This document shows positions 8,008 through 17,215 of a stretch of DNA of 64,000 nt, piece by piece. Made by a program: the position numbers and the translations under genes. Source of the DNA: JAEUOS01 sp046160545 (GTDB lineage: Bacteria > Pseudomonadota > Gammaproteobacteria > Burkholderiales > JAEUOS01); the NCBI GenBank assembly GCA_046160545.1, contig JBJXGS010000044.1, positions 1 through 64,000 on the forward strand, given 5' to 3'. How positions within the stretch are numbered: the stretch's first letter is position 1; every line of letters begins with the position of its first letter. The notes beneath the pieces were generated by a model. It was given only the letters and a program-made list of their open reading frames with translations, made no database searches and had not been told where the DNA came from.

Positions 8008-9153
8008 TCAGGCGCAGAGTGGTTGCACGACCCAGGCATCGCCCACGCGCCTGAGTTCGCGATTGCAGCATGGCTGCCAGGAGCCAGGCGCGTGCCCCGG
8101 CAGCGCGCGCACCACGATCTCGCCGGCGGCGCGCAGGCGTTCCACTTCGCGTGCAAGATCGGGGGCATCAGACCAGGGGGCCAGGATGCCCGTGCAGCTC
8201 GCCTCGTCTGGAATCAGGCGCACGACTTCGCGCAGATCCAGGGAAAAACCGGTTGCCGGTCGGGCACGGCCGAAGGCGCGGCCGACTTCGTCGTAGCGCC
8301 CGCCGCGCGCGATCGCGTTGGGAAGTCCGTGGCCGTACGCTGCGAAGACGACGCCGCTGTGGTACTGGTAGCCACGCAGGTCGGCCAGGTCGATGCCGAC
8401 CGTACCCGCGGCACGACCCAGGGTGCCAAGTTCGGCGAGCGCAGCGCGCACTTCGGGCAAAGGCGGCAATTGTTGCGCCGCCGCCTCCAGTACCTCGAGC
8501 CCGCCGTAGAGCCGCGGCAGGCGGATCAATGCGGCGCGATAGGGCTCGGCAACGCCGTCCAGCGCTGCGATGATGGCCGGCGTGTCCTTGGCCTGCATGA
8601 GCGCGAAGAGGCGCTCCTTGTCCTCCTCGGTCAATGCAGCGGCTCGCGCCAGGGCGCGAAACACCCCCACATGCCCAAGGTCCAGGCGCGCTTTTATGCC
8701 GGCGCCGGCCAGCACGGCCAGCATCAGCTGCTGGATCTCGATATCGGCTTCGATGCCGGCGTGTCCATAGATCTCCGCACCCGCCTGCAGCGGTTCACGA
8801 CTCACCGACAGCCCGGCAGGCAGAGTGTGCAGCACGGGGCCGCAATAGCACAGGCGCGTCACGCCGTCGCGATTGAGCAGATGGGCGTCGATGCGTGCCA
8901 CTTGCGGCGTGATGTCGGCGCGCAGGCCCATGGTGCGCCCGGAGACCTGGTCGACGAGCTTGAAGGTCGACAACTCCATGTCGTGCCCGGTGCCGGTGAA
9001 GAGCGAGTCGACGTACTCGAGCAGCGGCGGGATCACCAGCTCGTAGCCATGCGCGCGGAACGTGTCCAGAAAGGAACGGCGCAAGGACTCGATGCGTGCC
9101 GCTTCGGCAGGCAGGACGTCAGCGATGTACTCGGGCAGGGCCCAGCTGGACAT
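8008..9153 (-). CDS. hisZ: ATP phosphoribosyltransferase regulatory subunit HisZ
   Basis: A 381-aa class II aminoacyl-tRNA-synthetase-like protein resembling histidyl-tRNA synthetase but lacking its anticodon domain. It starts MSSWALPEYIADVLPAEAARIE, and HisRS motif 2 is recognisable in the CYCGPVLH / SREPLQAGAEIYG region. HisZ forms a hetero-octamer with the short HisG and confers histidine feedback control on the first step of histidine synthesis. No other his gene is nearby; hisZ beside purA in the hflKC operon is the normal arrangement in this group. Confidence 0.94.
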   Translation of the reverse strand: MSSWALPEYIADVLPAEAARIESLRRSFLDTFRAHGYELVIPPLLEYVDSLFTGTGHDMELSTFKLVDQVSGRTMGLRADITPQVARIDAHLLNRDGVTRLCYCGPVLHTLPAGLSVSREPLQAGAEIYGHAGIEADIEIQQLMLAVLAGAGIKARLDLGHVGVFRALARAAALTEEDKERLFALMQAKDTPAIIAALDGVAEPYRAALIRLPRLYGGLEVLEAAAQQLPPLPEVRAALAELGTLGRAAGTVGIDLADLRGYQYHSGVVFAAYGHGLPNAIARGGRYDEVGRAFGRARPATGFSLDLREVVRLIPDEASCTGILAPWSDAPDLAREVERLRAAGEIVVRALPGHAPGSWQPCCNRELRRVGDAWVVQPLCA

Positions 9154-9160
9154 GATCGCT

Positions 9161-9343
9161 TCAGGTCAGGACGTAGTAGAGGGCGGCGCCGCAGAGGACC
9201 GACATGGCACCGAAAAAACGGATCTGCCCGTTGCGCAGGAGGGCCACGCGCTGGAATGCCTCGCGCCAGGCGGCCGGAGCGATCAGGGGCAGGAGCCCTT
9301 CAATGATCAGCATCAGCGCGAACGCAGCGCCCAGGGTGGCCAC
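9161..9343 (-). CDS. DUF2065 small inner-membrane protein (YjeT-like)
   Basis: A 60-aa protein with two hydrophobic segments (about 4-24 and 42-59) separated by a short basic loop, as in the DUF2065/YjeT family. It lies between hflC and hisZ, the characteristic neighbourhood of this family, with gaps of 9 and 7 bp. Its role is unknown, but co-occurrence with hflKC suggests a membrane function linked to that complex. Confidence 0.85.
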   Translation of the reverse strand: MATLGAAFALMLIIEGLLPLIAPAAWREAFQRVALLRNGQIRFFGAMSVLCGAALYYVLT

Positions 9344-9352
9344 GACGCCAGG

Positions 9353-10243
9353 CTAGCGCCCCTTGGGGGCGGCCGCGCCACCTGCACTCTTCAGGTAGCG
9401 GAAGAAATCGGAATTCGGATCGACCACCAGCACGTCGCCCTTGTTGCGAAATGCGTTGCGATAGGCCTCGAGGCTGCGGTAGAAGGTGTAGAACTCGGGG
9501 TTCTGGCCGAACGCCTGAGCATAGAGAGCGGCAGCGCGTGCGTCGCCCTCGCCTTTGACGCGCTGGGCATCCTTGTAGGCCTCGGCCAGGATTACCTCAC
9601 GCTGGCGGTCAGCGTCGGCGCGGATCTTTTCGCTGTCGGCAAAACCGGTCGAGCGCAATTCGTTGGCCACCCGCTTGCGTTCGGACTCCATGCGCCGGAA
9701 CACGGAATCCTTGATCTCGTCGGAAAACTCGACCCGTTTGAGGCGCACATCGACGATGGCCACGCCGATCTTGGCGGCGTCATTGTTGACCTTTGTGGCG
9801 ATGTCCTGCATGACGCGGTCGCGCACGCCGGAAACCATCTCGTTGACGGTGCGCTTGCCGATTTCGTTGTTGAGCGCGTCCTTGAGGCTTTGCTGGATGC
9901 GGTAGACCGCATCGGCCTCGCGCCCCTGCACACTGACGTAGTACAGCTTGGGGTCGCTGATCCGCCACTTGACGAAGGAATCGACCACGATATTCTTTTT
10001 CTCCGAGGTGATGAACCGATCGGAGTCCGGAGTGTCGATGGTCATGATGCGCTTTTCGTAGAACTGGACGTTCTGGAAAGGCGGCGGCAGCTTGAACTTG
10101 AGGCCGGGTTCGGAAATGACTTCCTTGACCTGGCCCAGCGCAAAGACGATCGCGTACTGGCGCTGGTCGACGACGTAGAGAATCGACGAGCTGAGCATGC
10201 CCAAGAGCAGGATGAAAAAGATGGCGGAGACAGCGCGCTGCAT
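9353..10243 (-). CDS. hflC: HflC, SPFH-domain regulator of FtsH protease
   Basis: A 296-aa product from the ATG at 10243, which has a strong GGAGGG ribosome-binding site 8 nt upstream; a longer reading to 10264 would bury that site. It has an N-terminal membrane anchor (about 3-20) and then an SPFH/prohibitin domain (QYAIVFALGQVKEVISEPGLKFKLPPPFQNV). A coiled-coil, alanine-rich region follows (about 200-260). HflC pairs with HflK in a periplasm-facing ring that encloses and modulates the FtsH AAA protease. It begins immediately after the hflK stop (TAACATG). Confidence 0.95.
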   Translation of the reverse strand: MQRAVSAIFFILLLGMLSSSILYVVDQRQYAIVFALGQVKEVISEPGLKFKLPPPFQNVQFYEKRIMTIDTPDSDRFITSEKKNIVVDSFVKWRISDPKLYYVSVQGREADAVYRIQQSLKDALNNEIGKRTVNEMVSGVRDRVMQDIATKVNNDAAKIGVAIVDVRLKRVEFSDEIKDSVFRRMESERKRVANELRSTGFADSEKIRADADRQREVILAEAYKDAQRVKGEGDARAAALYAQAFGQNPEFYTFYRSLEAYRNAFRNKGDVLVVDPNSDFFRYLKSAGGAAAPKGR

Positions 10244-10244
10244 G

Positions 10245-11513
10245 TTAGCGGCCCTCCCGCTCACGCGTGCGCTGCGCCTCGCGCGAGCGCGCGTCGGTGC
10301 CGGTCGGCGGTGTCGGGTCGACGCCGGCGGGCCGCGTCTGGGCGCCCGCCGATGATGGTTCCACCTGCGCCAGCCCGGCTGCTGCCGCGCCGCCGGCCTG
10401 CATCAGCTTGTCCAGCGGGAGGTAGAGCAACTGGCTGCCGGCCTTGACGTCGACCATCACCTTCGAAGTGTTGGCGAAGACCTGCTGCAGGGTCTCCAGG
10501 TACATGCGTTCGCGTGTGACCTGCGGCGCCTTGGAATACTCGGTCAACACCTGCTTGAAGCGGTTCGCCTCGCCTTCGGCACCAGCGATGACCTTCTGCT
10601 TGTAGGCCTCGGCCTCCTCGGTCACGCGCGCCGCGGTACCGCGCGCCTTGGGAATCACGTCGTTGGCGTAGGCCTGGCCCTCGTTCTTCTGCCGCTCGCG
10701 GTCCTGACCGGCCTTGACGGCATCGTCAAAGGCGGCCTGCACCTGCTCGGGCGGCTGCGAATTCTGCAAAGTGACGTTGATGATGGCGATGCCGGTGGCG
10801 TAGCGGTCGACGATCTGCTGCATCAGCTTCTCGGCCTCCTTGGCCACCTGTTCCTTGCCTTCGTAGAGCACAAAGTCCATCTTGGAGCGTCCGACCAGTT
10901 CGCGCATGGCCGTCTCGGCGGCCTGCAGAACGGTTTCGTCGGGCGCGCGATTGTTGAACAGGTAGTCGCGCGCCGCGTCCTTTTCGGCCTTGATACGGTA
11001 CTGCACGGCGAACTGGATGTCGATGATGTTCTCGTCGTCGGTCAGCATCAGCGATTCCTTGAGAACCTTGGTCCTGGCGTTGTTGCGGTAGCCGACCTCG
11101 ACCTGTCGCAACTGTTGCAGGTTGACCATCTCGTGATGCTCGATAGGGTAAGGCAGGCGCCACTTGAATCCGGCACTGTCGGTAAACGAGGCGAGCTTGC
11201 CGAAACGCAGCACCGCGGCCGACTGGCCTTCCGGAACGATGAAAAAGCCGCTCGAGGCCCACAGCAGCAGTACCACGAGTACGACCAGGGCCAGGCCACC
11301 TCCATAGGCCTTCATGTTGGGAGGTTCGCTGCTGCCGCCGCCCCCGGCTCCGCCGCCCTGGCCGGACAATGTCGGCCGGCGCTGCCCGAACATGCCGGAG
11401 AGTTTGCGATTGAAGTCGCGCCACAGTTCTTCCAGGTCCGGCGGTCCCCCGCCGGTGGCGAATATGCGGCTGCCGGCAATGCGGCGCCACAAGGCTTTAG
11501 GCAGGGCAAACAT
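10245..11513 (-). CDS. hflK: HflK, SPFH-domain regulator of FtsH protease
   Basis: A 422-aa product from the ATG at 11513; a TTG seven codons upstream overlaps the hflX stop but has no ribosome-binding site. The N-terminal cytoplasmic part includes DLEELWRDFNRKLSGMFG and a Gly-rich linker. One transmembrane helix (LALVVLVVLLLWASSGFFIV) precedes the SPFH domain and a coiled coil, and a Pro/Ala/Arg-rich tail ends the protein. It is the partner of HflC in the FtsH-HflKC complex. A strong hairpin at the end of hflX lies just upstream and may tune expression of hflKC relative to hflX. Confidence 0.95.
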   Translation of the reverse strand: MFALPKALWRRIAGSRIFATGGGPPDLEELWRDFNRKLSGMFGQRRPTLSGQGGGAGGGGSSEPPNMKAYGGGLALVVLVVLLLWASSGFFIVPEGQSAAVLRFGKLASFTDSAGFKWRLPYPIEHHEMVNLQQLRQVEVGYRNNARTKVLKESLMLTDDENIIDIQFAVQYRIKAEKDAARDYLFNNRAPDETVLQAAETAMRELVGRSKMDFVLYEGKEQVAKEAEKLMQQIVDRYATGIAIINVTLQNSQPPEQVQAAFDDAVKAGQDRERQKNEGQAYANDVIPKARGTAARVTEEAEAYKQKVIAGAEGEANRFKQVLTEYSKAPQVTRERMYLETLQQVFANTSKVMVDVKAGSQLLYLPLDKLMQAGGAAAAGLAQVEPSSAGAQTRPAGVDPTPPTGTDARSREAQRTREREGR

Positions 11514-11530
11514 CGGGGTGATTCTCGTCC

Positions 11531-12736
11531 TCAAGAAACGGAAACGGCGCAGCTTACTTGTAGCTGCGCCGTGTCGGGCATGTCGCCGGCGGGGCCGCGG
11601 GTTTGCGCCGCAGCGCGTTCCACCAAGGCATCACGCAGGAGGTCCAGGCCGGCGCGCGTGCGAGCACTCAGGTAGACCCTTGAAATATTAGCATATTCAT
11701 CGCGTTCAACGTGTGGTTCCAGGCGTGCCACCCCCTCGTCGCGCGGCACGTCGATCTTGTTCCAGACCAGTAATTGCGGAACGCGGTCGGCGCCGATTTC
11801 GCGCAATACAGCATCGACCTCCTCGATCTGCGCCATGCGCGCCGGTGATGAAGCATCGACCACGTGCAGAAGCAGGTCGGCGCGCACTGTCTCCTCGAGC
11901 GTCGCACGAAAAGCGGCCACGAGCGTGTGCGGCAGGTCACGGATGAAGCCCACAGTGTCCGAAACGACGATCTCCTGTCCCGACCCCAGGCGCAGGCGCC
12001 GCGAGGTGGTGTCCAGCGTGGCGAAAAGCTGGTCGGCCGCATAGGCTCCAGCGCCTGTCAGGGCGTTGAAGAGCGTTGACTTGCCGGCGTTGGTATAGCC
12101 GACCAGGGACACCGAGAAGACCCGACCGCGGCTGCGCGAGCGCCGCTGGACTTCGCGCTGGCGTTCGACACGTTCCAGGCGCGAAGTCAGGAGCTTGACG
12201 CGCTCGCCGAGCAGGCGGCGATCGGTTTCAAGCTGGGTTTCCCCAGGGCCGCGCAGGCCGATACCGCCTTTCTGCCGCTCCAGGTGGGTCCAGCCGCGCA
12301 CCAGGCGTGTGGCCAGGTGCCGCAACTGCGCCAGCTCGACCTGGATCTTGCCCTCGTGGCTTTTCGCGCGCTGCGCGAAGATGTCCAGGATCAGCGTGGT
12401 CCGGTCTACCACGCGTGTTGACAATGCACGCTCCAGGTTGCGCTGCTGCGCCGGCGAAAGGATATGGTTGAAGATCACCACGCCGGCCGTCGCTGCTGCT
12501 GCCGCCGCGGCGACTTCCTCGACCTTTCCGGAGCCGGCATAGAGCGCCGGGTCAGGACGTTGGCGGCGGCCGCTGATGTAGCCACATTCGCGCAGGCCTG
12601 CGCTGGCGCACAGGAGGCGAAACTCGGCAGCGCTTTCGGCGTGGTCGGATTCGCCGAAATCCAGGTGAACGAGGATGGCGCGCGTGGAAGTATCGGTGTG
12701 CACGGCCTTGCCGCGCGGATCGTACTTCTCAAGCAT
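11531..12736 (-). CDS. hflX: HflX ribosome-associated GTPase
   Basis: A 401-aa product with an N-terminal glycine-rich HflX domain (ending GGIGLRGPGETQLETDRR, about 158-175), a coiled region and a G domain with P-loop GYTNAGKST, DTVGF (G3) and NKID (G4). HflX binds the 50S subunit and can split stalled or hibernating ribosomes. It is 45 bp downstream of hfq in the conserved hfq-hflX-hflK-hflC operon. The last ten codons coincide with an 11-bp perfect inverted repeat. The C-terminus is short and Ser/Gln-rich, and is probably not conserved. Confidence 0.95.
   Translation of the reverse strand: MLEKYDPRGKAVHTDTSTRAILVHLDFGESDHAESAAEFRLLCASAGLRECGYISGRRQRPDPALYAGSGKVEEVAAAAAAATAGVVIFNHILSPAQQRNLERALSTRVVDRTTLILDIFAQRAKSHEGKIQVELAQLRHLATRLVRGWTHLERQKGGIGLRGPGETQLETDRRLLGERVKLLTSRLERVERQREVQRRSRSRGRVFSVSLVGYTNAGKSTLFNALTGAGAYAADQLFATLDTTSRRLRLGSGQEIVVSDTVGFIRDLPHTLVAAFRATLEETVRADLLLHVVDASSPARMAQIEEVDAVLREIGADRVPQLLVWNKIDVPRDEGVARLEPHVERDEYANISRVYLSARTRAGLDLLRDALVERAAAQTRGPAGDMPDTAQLQVSCAVSVS
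11544..11572 (-). promoter_or_regulatory. Strong hairpin at the hflX/hflK junction
   Basis: A perfect 11-bp inverted repeat (ACGGCGCAGCT at 11544-11554 and AGCTGCGCCGT at 11562-11572) with a 7-nt loop lies inside the last codons of hflX. On the transcribed (minus) strand it is followed by GTTTCCGTTTC, which is T-rich but not a clean U-tract. It could be a partial terminator or an RNA-stability element upstream of hflK. Confidence 0.6.
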
Positions 12737-12781
12737 GCGACTGGCGGCGCCCAGGCGGGCGACGCGAAGGTCTGCGCCGCA

Positions 12782-13018
12782 TCAATCGGCCGGCGCCTCC
12801 AGGTTGAGGTTGACCTGCCGTGACGGCACGACCGTCGAGATCGCGTGCTTGTAGACCATCTGGGTCACGGTGTTCTTGAGCAAGACCACGTACTGATCGA
12901 ACGAATCGATCTGCCCCTGCAGTTTGATGCCGTTGACCAGATAGATTGCAACTGGCACGTGTTCGCGACGCAAGGCATTGAGAAAAGGGTCTTGTAGCAT
13001 CTGGCCCTTGCCACTCAT
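12782..13018 (-). CDS. hfq: RNA chaperone Hfq
   Basis: A 78-aa product with both Sm motifs: Sm1 around QDPFLNALRREHVPVAIYLVNGIKLQGQIDSFDQYVVLL and Sm2 as YKHAISTVVPSR. The YKH proximal-site triad and GQIDSFDQ are conserved. The hexameric ring pairs small RNAs with mRNAs. The C-terminal tail after VPSR is short and acidic, as in many betaproteobacteria. A CGGAG ribosome-binding site precedes the ATG, and a good sigma-70 promoter lies 30-58 bp upstream. Confidence 0.98.
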   Translation of the reverse strand: MSGKGQMLQDPFLNALRREHVPVAIYLVNGIKLQGQIDSFDQYVVLLKNTVTQMVYKHAISTVVPSRQVNLNLEAPAD

Positions 13019-13047
13019 GGATTACTCCGACGGATTCGATGAAATTC

Positions 13048-13076
13048 AATGTACACCATGCGGCAATCGCTGCCAA
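13048..13076 (-). promoter_or_regulatory. Sigma-70-type promoter of the hfq operon
   Basis: On the minus strand, TTGGCA (-35, complement of 13071-13076) and TACATT (-10, complement of 13048-13053) are separated by exactly 17 bp. The predicted start is about 20 nt before the hfq ATG. It lies in the gap between der and hfq. Confidence 0.65.
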
Positions 13077-13103
13077 TGGGTCCGGCCTTTAGGATAACCC
13101 TGA

Positions 13104-14438
13104 TTACGCCTCGGCGTACGGATTGCGCCCGGCCTTGAACTGCACCCGCAGGGGCGTCCCCTTGAGGGCGAAGGTGTCACGAAAGAAGCCTTCCAGGTAG
13201 CGCCGGTACGTGTCAGGCACGTTCTTGAGCGAGTTGCCGTGCACCACGATGATGGGCGGGTTGCTGCCGCCCTGATGGGCATAGCGCATGCGCGGTCGAT
13301 ACACGCCGGAACGCGGGGGTTGCTGGCGCGCCAGGGCCTCCTGCAGTGCGCGCGTGATCTTGGGCGTGGGCAAGTGCGCCACTGCCGCGGCGTACGCAGC
13401 GTCGACCGACTTCATGACTGCCCCGATGCCGACGCCCTGTTTGGCCGAGATGGTGTGCGTCTCCGCGTAGTCGAGAAACTTGAGCTTGCGCGCCGTTTCG
13501 TGGCGCACCCTCTCCCGGGTGTAGCTGTCCAGGCCGTCCCACTTGTTGATCGCCACCACCAGTGCCCGCCCCGATTCGACGATGAAGCCGGCGATGTGCG
13601 CGTCCTGGTCGGCGATGTCCTGACGGGCATCCAGCACCAACACCACCACGTTGGCGTCGCTGATCGCCTGCATGGTCTTGATGACTGAAAACTTCTCGAT
13701 GGTCTCGAACACCTTGCCGCGCTTGCGCAGGCCCGCGGTGTCGATCAGCGTATAGGACTTGCTGCGGTATTCGAAATCGATCGCGATCGCGTCGCGGGTC
13801 GTGCCGGGCTGATCGAAGGCGATGACGCGTTCCTCGCCCAAGAGCGTGTTGACCAGCGTCGATTTGCCGACGTTGGGCCGGCCGGCAATCGCGATGCGCG
13901 GGCGTTTGCGGTCGTTGCCCGCTTCTTCGGCCGCGCGTGCGGACTGCGCATGCGGCTCAAGTGCCAATTCGAGAAGCTCGCGCACGTTGTCGCCGTGGGC
14001 GGACGAAATCGGGATCGGCGCGCCCAGCCCGAGTTCATGAAATTCGTTGGCGACACCGGTCAACCCCATGCCCTCGGTCTTGTTGACCGCCACAAAGGCG
14101 CGCTTGCCAGTCTTGCGCAGCATCGCAGCGATGGTGTGGTCCTGTCCGGTGACGCCGGCGCGTCCATCGGTAAGAAACAGAACCACATCGGACTCGGCGA
14201 TAGCCTCACGTGCCTGACGGGCCATTTCGGCGACGATGCCCTCGCGCGCGTCCGGCTCGAAACCCCCAGTATCGACCGCGAGAAACGGGATGTCACCCAG
14301 GCGACCATGGCCGTAGTGGCGGTCGCGCGTGAGACCCGGAATGTCGGCAACCAACGCGTCGCGCGAGCGCGTCAAGCGGTTGAAGAGTGTCGACTTGCCG
14401 ACATTGGGCCGGCCAACCAGGGCCAGGACCGGCTTCAT
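13104..14438 (-). CDS. der: Ribosome biogenesis GTPase Der (EngA)
   Basis: A 444-aa product with two tandem G domains and a C-terminal KH-like domain, the unique layout of Der. The two P-loops read GRPNVGKST (about residue 8 and again near 190), with DTGG/DTAG G3 and NKTE/NKWD G4 motifs. It is essential for 50S subunit assembly. The ATG at 14438 gives the canonical MKPVLALVGRPNVGKST start; the upstream open frame to 14603 is low-complexity and overlaps radA. It is the gene preceding hfq on this strand, which is conserved in related genomes. Confidence 0.97.
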   Translation of the reverse strand: MKPVLALVGRPNVGKSTLFNRLTRSRDALVADIPGLTRDRHYGHGRLGDIPFLAVDTGGFEPDAREGIVAEMARQAREAIAESDVVLFLTDGRAGVTGQDHTIAAMLRKTGKRAFVAVNKTEGMGLTGVANEFHELGLGAPIPISSAHGDNVRELLELALEPHAQSARAAEEAGNDRKRPRIAIAGRPNVGKSTLVNTLLGEERVIAFDQPGTTRDAIAIDFEYRSKSYTLIDTAGLRKRGKVFETIEKFSVIKTMQAISDANVVVLVLDARQDIADQDAHIAGFIVESGRALVVAINKWDGLDSYTRERVRHETARKLKFLDYAETHTISAKQGVGIGAVMKSVDAAYAAAVAHLPTPKITRALQEALARQQPPRSGVYRPRMRYAHQGGSNPPIIVVHGNSLKNVPDTYRRYLEGFFRDTFALKGTPLRVQFKAGRNPYAEA

Positions 14439-14571
14439 GGAGAGGATTCGGTGTGCATCGGTCGGCAGCGGTTGGGGCCGCGTCGCCAGGGCGATGCCGA
14501 TCAGAGTGCGGGAAGCCGCAATTGTATCGCGCCGCGCGCTTGCACCTCCTTGTTCCCGGTCGGCGCGCCTT

Positions 14572-15918
14572 TTAGCGAAAGCGCGCCAGCGCCTCGGCGG
14601 CACGTTCGACCGCGATCACCTCGAGCCCCGGAATGGCCGAGCGCGGCGCGTTGGCACGCGGAATCAGCGCCTGGGTAAAGCCCAGCTTGGCGGCCTCGCG
14701 CAGGCGTTCCTGGCCGCGCGGCGCAGGTCGTACTTCGCCGGCCAGGCCAACTTCGCCGAACACTACCAGTCCGCGTGGCAATGGCTTGGCCTTGAGCGAA
14801 GAGACGATCGCCAGCAGCACCGCAAGGTCGGCCGCGGGCTCGCCAATGCGCACCCCCCCCACCGCGTTGACGAAAACGTCCTGGTCATGGCAGGCGATGC
14901 CCACGTGACGATGCAGCACTGCCAGCAGCATGGCGAGGCGGTTCTGGTCGAGGCCCACGGTCAGGCGCCGCGGGTTGGGCGCGTGCGAGTCGTCGATCAG
15001 CGCCTGGATTTCCACCAGCAACGGGCGCGTTCCCTCCTGCGTGACCATGACCGCCGAACCGGGCACGTCGCCTTCGTGTTGCGATAGGAACAGCGCCGAG
15101 GGATTGGCCACCCCTTTCAGGCCGCGGTCGGTCATGCCGAAGACGCCCAGCTCGTTGACCGCGCCGAAGCGGTTCTTGAAGGCGCGGATCAGGCGGTATG
15201 AGGAATGAGTGTCGCCTTCGAAGTACAGGACGGTGTCGACAATGTGCTCCAGCACGCGCGGGCCGGCGATCGCGCCGTCCTTGGTCACGTGCCCGACCAG
15301 GATCACGGTGATGCCGCGCGCCTTGGCCAGTCGCGTGAGCTGCGCTGCGCATTCGCGCACCTGCGAGACCGAGCCTGGCGCAGCGGTCAGGGCGGATGAA
15401 AACAGGGTTTGGATCGAGTCGAGAACCGCCACCTCGGGCGCTTCCGCCTCGAGCGCGGCCAGGATCGCCTCCAGGCCAATTTCGGCCATGAGTTTCAAGC
15501 CAGCCTCGGGCAGACCCAGGCGCCGGGCGCGCAGTGCCACCTGGTCGGCGGACTCCTCGCCGGTTACATACAGCACGCGGCGGGTGGCGGCCATCGTGGC
15601 CAGGGATTGCAGCAGAAGGGTCGACTTGCCGATCCCGGGGTCTCCGCCGATCAAGACCACGCCACCCGGCACATAGCCCCCGCCGAGCACGCGATCGAAT
15701 TCCTCGATACCACTACCGATACGAGGTGCCTCGCGCGCGTCGATCTGGCCCAGCTCGCGCACCCGAGCGCCCGAGGCGGCGAAGCGCCCGGTCACCGGAG
15801 CTTCGGCGCGCGCCTCCTCGAGGGTGTTCCACGCGCCGCAATGCGGGCACTGGCCCTGCCACTTGGGTGACTCGCCACCGCATTCGCGGCAGACATGCAC
15901 AAGGCGCGGCTTGGCCAT
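14572..15918 (-). CDS. radA: DNA repair protein RadA (Sms)
   Basis: A 448-aa product with an N-terminal zinc finger (CREC...CPHC, about residues 10-30), a RecA-like ATPase with Walker A GGDPGIGKSTL, the RadA-specific KNRFG motif, and a C-terminal Lon-protease-like domain (VFVNAVGGVRIGEPAADLAV). RadA promotes branch migration during recombination and processing of recombination intermediates. It lies 33 bp after alr. No key motif is missing. Confidence 0.97.
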   Translation of the reverse strand: MAKPRLVHVCRECGGESPKWQGQCPHCGAWNTLEEARAEAPVTGRFAASGARVRELGQIDAREAPRIGSGIEEFDRVLGGGYVPGGVVLIGGDPGIGKSTLLLQSLATMAATRRVLYVTGEESADQVALRARRLGLPEAGLKLMAEIGLEAILAALEAEAPEVAVLDSIQTLFSSALTAAPGSVSQVRECAAQLTRLAKARGITVILVGHVTKDGAIAGPRVLEHIVDTVLYFEGDTHSSYRLIRAFKNRFGAVNELGVFGMTDRGLKGVANPSALFLSQHEGDVPGSAVMVTQEGTRPLLVEIQALIDDSHAPNPRRLTVGLDQNRLAMLLAVLHRHVGIACHDQDVFVNAVGGVRIGEPAADLAVLLAIVSSLKAKPLPRGLVVFGEVGLAGEVRPAPRGQERLREAAKLGFTQALIPRANAPRSAIPGLEVIAVERAAEALARFR

Positions 15919-15951
15919 TGTCTCGCTATAGGAAGTGTGACGGTGCGCGGC

Positions 15952-17028
15952 TCAGGACGCGACCGGTACGCGTGCCGCCAGGGCACACAGGAGTTCGTAG
16001 GAAACGGTCCCGGCCGCGGCGGCTACCTCGTCGACCGGCAGTGTGCTGCCCCACAACTCGACCTGGCTGCCGACGCCTGCATGGCTTACCGGCGTCAGGT
16101 CGACGTAAAGCATGTCCATGGCGACCCGCCCCACCGTGCGGGTGCGTACTCCGTCGACCAGGACCGGCGTGCCGGAGCGGTTGTCGCCTGGCGCGTGGCG
16201 CGGATACCCGTCAGCGTAGCCGCAGGCGACCACACCGATGCGCATGTCGCGTGATGCACGAAAAATATAGCCATAGCCGACGCCCTCGCCCGCCTTCAGT
16301 GACTGCGTGGCGATGATTTCCGAGCGCAAGGTCATGACCGGCTTGAGTCCCAGTTGCGCAGCACTCTGATCGGGAAACGGCGAAGCGCCGTAGAGCGCGA
16401 TTCCCGGCCGCACCCAGTCAGCGTGGCTTTCCGGATAGCGCAGCAGGGCTGCCGAGTTGGCCAGGCTGACAGGTGCGTCAAGGCCCGCCACAGCGCGCTC
16501 GAATTCGCGTAGTTGTCCCGCAACTCCGGTGGCGCCGTCGGCGTCAGCGAAATGGGTCATCAGGGTGATCGACTTGACCTGTCTTGAGCGCTTCAGGCGG
16601 GCAAAGGCACCGGCAGCGGCATCCGGAGCAAATCCCAGCCGATTCATCCCGCTGTTGACCTTGAGGTACACGTCGAGCGGACGTCGCAGCGCAGCTGTCT
16701 CGAGCATTTCAAGCTGTGCCCGGCTATGCAATACCGGGGTCAGGTGCAGGGAATCGACGATCTCCAGGTCGCGTGCCTCGAATATGCCTTCGAGCAGGAG
16801 AATGGGGTGAAGGAATCCCGCTTCGCGCAGGCGCGCCGCCTCGTCCAGATCAAGGAGGGCGAATCCGTCGGCAGCATTGAGCGCGCCGGCGACGAGCTTC
16901 AACCCATGTCCGTAGGCATTGGCCTTGACGACCGCCCAGACGCGTGCGCCGGCCGCGCGCTTCTTGAGGAGCGCTAGGTTCTCGCGCAGCGCGGCGCTGT
17001 CAAAGGCGACCCGGATCGGGCGTGGCAT
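15952..17028 (-). CDS. alr: Alanine racemase (PLP-dependent)
   Basis: A 358-aa fold-type III PLP enzyme. The PLP lysine is Lys35 within VVKANAYGHG, and the C-terminal domain carries the catalytic-tyrosine region GYGYIFRA and RVAMDMLYVDLT. It interconverts L- and D-alanine for peptidoglycan; whether this copy is the anabolic Alr or the catabolic DadX is not clear, but no dadA is adjacent. alr and radA are probably co-transcribed, and the gene is divergent from lplT. Confidence 0.94.
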   Translation of the reverse strand: MPRPIRVAFDSAALRENLALLKKRAAGARVWAVVKANAYGHGLKLVAGALNAADGFALLDLDEAARLREAGFLHPILLLEGIFEARDLEIVDSLHLTPVLHSRAQLEMLETAALRRPLDVYLKVNSGMNRLGFAPDAAAGAFARLKRSRQVKSITLMTHFADADGATGVAGQLREFERAVAGLDAPVSLANSAALLRYPESHADWVRPGIALYGASPFPDQSAAQLGLKPVMTLRSEIIATQSLKAGEGVGYGYIFRASRDMRIGVVACGYADGYPRHAPGDNRSGTPVLVDGVRTRTVGRVAMDMLYVDLTPVSHAGVGSQVELWGSTLPVDEVAAAAGTVSYELLCALAARVPVAS

Positions 17029-17215
17029 CGTGGAGCGGGAAAATTTGTCGGGAAGCCGCTAGGGATCGAACTGCCGTGCTATAAACCGGGCGCGCCGGAA
17101 CCCACCCGCGAGAGGGATTTTGGGGGTGTGCGCGAGTTTCCGGACAATCCAACCTCATCGATTGCTCTTTCGGATTGGCGTGATTGCGCGCGATCCAGAG
17201 TGTACCCTTGCGACA

